Of a stretch of DNA of 64,000 bases, positions 61,538 to 64,000 are shown piece after piece. Made by a program: the position numbers and the translations under genes. A model generated the notes under the pieces. The model worked only from the letters and a program-made list of their open reading frames with translations, searched no databases and was not told the DNA's origin. Location of the stretch: contig NZ_CABVGP010000001.1 of assembly GCF_902497555.1 (NCBI RefSeq), positions 1,178,001-1,242,000 of the forward strand, written 5' to 3'. Position 1 is the first letter of the stretch, and each line of letters opens with the position of its first letter. The DNA comes from Amycolatopsis camponoti. Its GTDB lineage: Bacteria > Actinomycetota > Actinomycetes > Mycobacteriales > Pseudonocardiaceae.

Positions 61538-63130
61538 TCACCCGTGTAAGTCACCGTCCGCCAGCCGCAGCCACCGGTCGATCCCGATCCCGGCGAGGAA
61601 CCGCTCGTCGTGGCTGACGACGACGAACGCGCCGCGGAACGCCGTCAGCGCGCTCTCCAGCTGTCCCGTGCTGACGAGGTCGAGGTTGTTCGTGGGCTCG
61701 TCGAGCAACAGCAGCTGCGGCGCCGGTTCGGCGAACAGGACGCAGGCCAGCGTGGCGCGCAGCCGTTCCCCGCCCGAAAGAACGCCGACCGGCAGGTGCG
61801 CGCGCGAGCCGCGGAACAGGAAGCGGGCCAGCAGGTTCATCCGGTGCGACGGCGGCAACGCGGGAGCGGCGGCGGCCAGGTTTTCGGCCACCGTGCGGTC
61901 GTCGTCCAAGAGGTCGAGACGCTGGGAGAGGAACGCGATCCGCCCGTCGGCCCGCGAGACGGAACCGCTGTCCGGCGCGAGATCGCCCTGCACCAGCCGC
62001 AGCAGGGTGGACTTCCCGGCGCCGTTGGGCCCGGTGAGCGCGATCCGCTCGGGGCCGCGGATCGCCAGGTCGACGCCGGCCGGGAAGAGGCCGCGCGCCC
62101 GCAGGCCCTCGCCGGCGAAGAGCGTGCGGCCCGCCGGGACCTCCGTCCGTGGCAGCTCCAGGCTGATCTTCCGCTCGTCGCGCCGCGCCCGCTCGGCCTG
62201 GTCGAGCTTGGCCTTGGCCGCGCCCACGCGTGCCGCGTGCGTGCCGTCCGCCTTGCCCGCCGACTCCTGGGCGTTGCGTTTCATGGTGCCGGCGAAGATC
62301 TTCGGTAGCCCGGCGTTGCCGAGATTGCGCGACGCCGTGCTCGCGCGGCGGGCGGCGCGCTCGCGGGCCTGCTGCATCTCCCGCTTCTCCCGCTTGACCT
62401 CCTGCTCGGCGCTGCGGACGTTCTTCTCGGCGACCTCCCGCGCGGCCTCGACGGCTTCTTCGTACGCCGTGAAGTTCCCGCCGTGGAACCGGATCTCGCC
62501 GCGGTCGAGCTCGGCGATCCGGTCCATCCGGTCGAGCAGCGCACGGTCGTGGCTGACCACGACGAGACAGCCGGACCAGTCGTCGAGCACGGCGTACAGC
62601 TTGTGCCGCGCGTCGAGGTCGAGGTTGTTGGTCGGCTCGTCGAGCAGCAGCACGTCCGGCCGCTTGAGCAGCTGCGCGGCCAGCCCCAGCGAGACGATCT
62701 GACCGCCGGACAGCGTGCCCAGCGAACGGTCGAGCGCCACGTCGAGGCCGAGCCGGTCGAGCTGGGCGCGCGTGCGTTCCTCGATGTCCCAGTCGGTGCC
62801 GATGGTGGTGAAGTGCGCCTCGCCGGCGTCACCGGACTCGACGGCCGCGATGGCGTGCAGAACCGGGGCGACGCCGAGGACTTCGGCGACCGACGGCTCG
62901 CCGCTGAGCGGCAGGTCCTGCGGCAGGTAGCCGAGGACACCGTCGGCGGTGACGCTGCCCGCCGACGGCTTCAGGACTCCGGCGACGAGCTTCAGCAACG
63001 TCGTCTTGCCGGCGCCGTTCGGGGCGACGAGCCCGGTGCGGCCGCCGGGGAACGTGGCGGACAGGTGGTCGAAGACGGGGGTGTCGTCGGGCCAGGAGAA
63101 GGACAGGCCGGACAGCACGATTTCGGGCAT
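61538..63130 (-). CDS. ABC-F family ribosome-associated ATPase
   Basis: A 530-residue soluble protein with two ABC domains. Walker A motifs are APNGAGKTT and TGPNGAGKST, signatures LSGGQ and LSGGE, and both Walker B motifs read LLLDEPTNNLDL. The inter-domain linker (about residues 240-330) is basic and helical with the KREKREMQQARERAARR stretch. There is no membrane domain. ABC-F proteins act at the ribosomal E site, either as translation factors or as antibiotic-resistance proteins. The leader ORF and hairpin upstream favour a drug-inducible resistance type. ATG 63130 is the start. Confidence 0.92.
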   Translation of the reverse strand: MPEIVLSGLSFSWPDDTPVFDHLSATFPGGRTGLVAPNGAGKTTLLKLVAGVLKPSAGSVTADGVLGYLPQDLPLSGEPSVAEVLGVAPVLHAIAAVESGDAGEAHFTTIGTDWDIEERTRAQLDRLGLDVALDRSLGTLSGGQIVSLGLAAQLLKRPDVLLLDEPTNNLDLDARHKLYAVLDDWSGCLVVVSHDRALLDRMDRIAELDRGEIRFHGGNFTAYEEAVEAAREVAEKNVRSAEQEVKREKREMQQARERAARRASTASRNLGNAGLPKIFAGTMKRNAQESAGKADGTHAARVGAAKAKLDQAERARRDERKISLELPRTEVPAGRTLFAGEGLRARGLFPAGVDLAIRGPERIALTGPNGAGKSTLLRLVQGDLAPDSGSVSRADGRIAFLSQRLDLLDDDRTVAENLAAAAPALPPSHRMNLLARFLFRGSRAHLPVGVLSGGERLRATLACVLFAEPAPQLLLLDEPTNNLDLVSTGQLESALTAFRGAFVVVSHDERFLAGIGIDRWLRLADGDLHG

Positions 63131-63208
63131 GGCGAAGACCTCGTGGTGGTGCGAAGCGAAAGGGGGACGTCTAAGGCGGCCGCACCGGCACTGCCGGGGG
63201 CCCGCACG

Positions 63209-63226
63209 CTCCGGAGCTATCCGGAG
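63209..63226 (-). promoter_or_regulatory. Hairpin at the end of the ABC-F leader ORF
   Basis: On the minus strand CTCCGGATAGCTCCGGAG folds into a 7-bp stem with a TAGC loop that contains the leader stop codon. A second small stem (CCGGC-AGT-GCCGG) follows nearer the gene. The layout resembles ribosome-stalling attenuators. Confidence 0.5.
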
Positions 63227-63246
63227 ATGTCGACGTCACCTGCCAC
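63217..63246 (-). CDS. Nine-residue leader peptide upstream of ABC-F gene
   Basis: GTG 63246 follows an excellent ribosome site (AGGAGGAG, seven bases away) and encodes VAGDVDISG before TAG at 63217. It ends 86 bases before the ABC-F start and inside a hairpin. Short leader ORFs of this kind regulate many antibiotic-inducible ABC-F genes by ribosome stalling. The strength of its ribosome site compared with its trivial length is the main argument. Confidence 0.5.
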   Translation of the reverse strand: MAGDVDISG

Positions 63247-63295
63247 GAGTGGTCTCCTCCTGAGGATCTTCGTCTTCGACGATAGCAGGGCCGGT

Positions 63296-63766
63296 TCAGT
63301 GCCCCTGGATCTCCGGCTCGGGATAGCGGCCCCGCTTCCGGTCGGCCGCCGTCGTCGCGATCCCCGCGGCGATCATCGCGACGCCGAGGCCGAGGTGCAG
63401 CCAGTCGCCGGCGTCGTCGACCGGGATGAAGTTGGCCGGCGTGTCGTGGTTCATCGCCAGCCCGAACACGAAGAGCAGCACGTAGACCCCGCCGCCGATC
63501 ATCAGGAACGCCCGCGAACCGCCGTTGGCGCGGGCGGCCAGCACGCCGAGCACCCCGAACACCAGGTGGACCAGGTTGTGCAGCACGGAAACGGTGAACA
63601 CGCCGAACAGGCGCGCCCCCGACTCATGGCCGGCGAAGTGCAGGTCCGCGTACCCCGCGGTGATCCCCGGCACGAACCCCAGCACCCCCACCAGCAGGAA
63701 CGCGATCCCGAACACCAGGGCGGCGGTCCGCGCCGCGCTCCGCCGTGACCGGACTTCCGTCGTCAT
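63296..63766 (-). CDS. DUF4383 membrane protein
   Basis: A 156-residue protein with four predicted membrane helices (about 14-35, 58-78, 86-104, 122-140). The pattern SVLHNLVHLVFGVLGVLAAR with a conserved HNLVH and the ending DWLHLGLGVAMIAAG is the DUF4383 signature. Function is unknown; the paired histidines in helix 2 might bind metal or haem. ATG 63766. It is upstream of the ABC-F gene on the same strand but separated by that gene's own leader region. Confidence 0.85.
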   Translation of the reverse strand: MTTEVRSRRSAARTAALVFGIAFLLVGVLGFVPGITAGYADLHFAGHESGARLFGVFTVSVLHNLVHLVFGVLGVLAARANGGSRAFLMIGGGVYVLLFVFGLAMNHDTPANFIPVDDAGDWLHLGLGVAMIAAGIATTAADRKRGRYPEPEIQGH

Positions 63767-63823
63767 GACACCTCCGCTTGTCCCGAACCGGTCGGCTACC
63801 CGGCCCGGGCGCGGACAAACCGG

Positions 63824-64000
63824 TCAGGACCGCGCGGCCGCGCGCACTTCTTCCAGCACCCGGCGCAGCGGCTGCCCGGTGGCGACCGCGGCGGCCTTCA
63901 CTTCCTCGTACTCCGGCTGCGCGGTCACGACGATCCCGTTCAGGTACCCGCGTTTCACGCTCACCGGGCGCCCGCGGTAGTCCACGACGACGCTGTCGCG
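63824..64000 (-). CDS. larC: LarC C-terminal fragment (cut by window end)
   Basis: The last 58 codons of a gene entering from beyond base 64000. The residues VDYRGRPVSVKRGYLNGIVV, QPEYEEVKAAAVATGQPLRR and VLEEVRAAA match the C-terminal domain of LarC, the CTP-dependent nickel chelatase that inserts nickel into the pyridinium cofactor of lactate racemase-type enzymes. The rest of the gene, and any larB or larE, would lie outside the window. Confidence 0.72.
   Translation of the reverse strand, partial: RDSVVVDYRGRPVSVKRGYLNGIVVTAQPEYEEVKAAAVATGQPLRRVLEEVRAAARS

Overview
The window is about 64 kb of very GC-rich DNA with dense genes, frequent GTG starts, many ECF sigma factors and TetR/LuxR regulators, an SsgA-family sporulation/division protein, a DUF5709 protein and secreted polymer-degrading enzymes. 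This fits the chromosome of a filamentous actinomycete; the overall gene flavour suggests a Pseudonocardiaceae member such as Amycolatopsis (inference, not proven by a marker gene). No rRNA, tRNA or CRISPR array was seen.

Layout. 0-11.8 kb: a cut PLP-dependent decarboxylase, a secreted GH18 chitinase with a DasR-like site, a divergent MFS/MerR pair, two tiny genes, a LuxR regulator, an acidic DUF5709 protein, a Tat-exported cyclase-family protein, a membrane GGDEF-EAL protein, two gene remnants, and an SDR/TetR pair. 12-18.9 kb: an unrecognised regulator-like protein convergent with a TIR-like/NB-ARC/TPR STAND ATPase, two SigD/ShbA-type sigma factors with a cupin between them, a glyoxalase-fold protein, TetR and an S4 protein. 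19-22 kb: a cholesterol oxidase behind a perfect KstR box, then an IS481-type element inserted into a copy of a dispersed palindrome. 22-28 kb: a reductase/CMD pair, ilvD, an Asp-nucleophile hydrolase, an acyl-CoA synthetase-like enzyme and ssgB.

28.7-30.8 kb is a sigK-rskA-fasciclin lipoprotein module like the mycobacterial SigK regulon. 30.8-36.3 kb holds an LLM oxidoreductase, a TetR/dehydrogenase pair with three operator copies, a secreted polyester hydrolase closely resembling actinomycete cutinases (PET-hydrolase type), another TetR-like regulator and a DsbA-family protein. 36.4-46.3 kb holds 21-bp tandem repeats and then a LacI-controlled operon: two sugar-ABC permeases, a binding lipoprotein, GH51, GH35 and a secreted GH30-ricin enzyme. 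Together these look designed to take apart plant type II arabinogalactan; the ABC ATPase is not encoded here.

46.3-50.2 kb has a duplicated 44-bp unit carrying PafBC/RecA-NDp-like promoter motifs, a GAF-ANTAR regulator, and an SDR-sigma factor-racemase operon whose last gene is frameshifted. 50.2-54.3 kb is an RpiR-controlled MFS-GAF-amidohydrolase operon with stop/start overlaps. 54.3-64 kb has an aldo/keto reductase, a secreted tannase-family esterase, a LAL regulator, a Tat lipoprotein hydrolase, Ohr, an ABC-F protein with a nine-codon leader ORF and hairpin, a DUF4383 membrane protein and the cut 3' end of larC.

A 46-bp near-perfect palindrome occurs four times (about 7.6, 20.7/22.0, 50.2 and 61.0 kb), always just 3' of genes and often supplying their stop codon. 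It is the clearest unexplained structure of the window.
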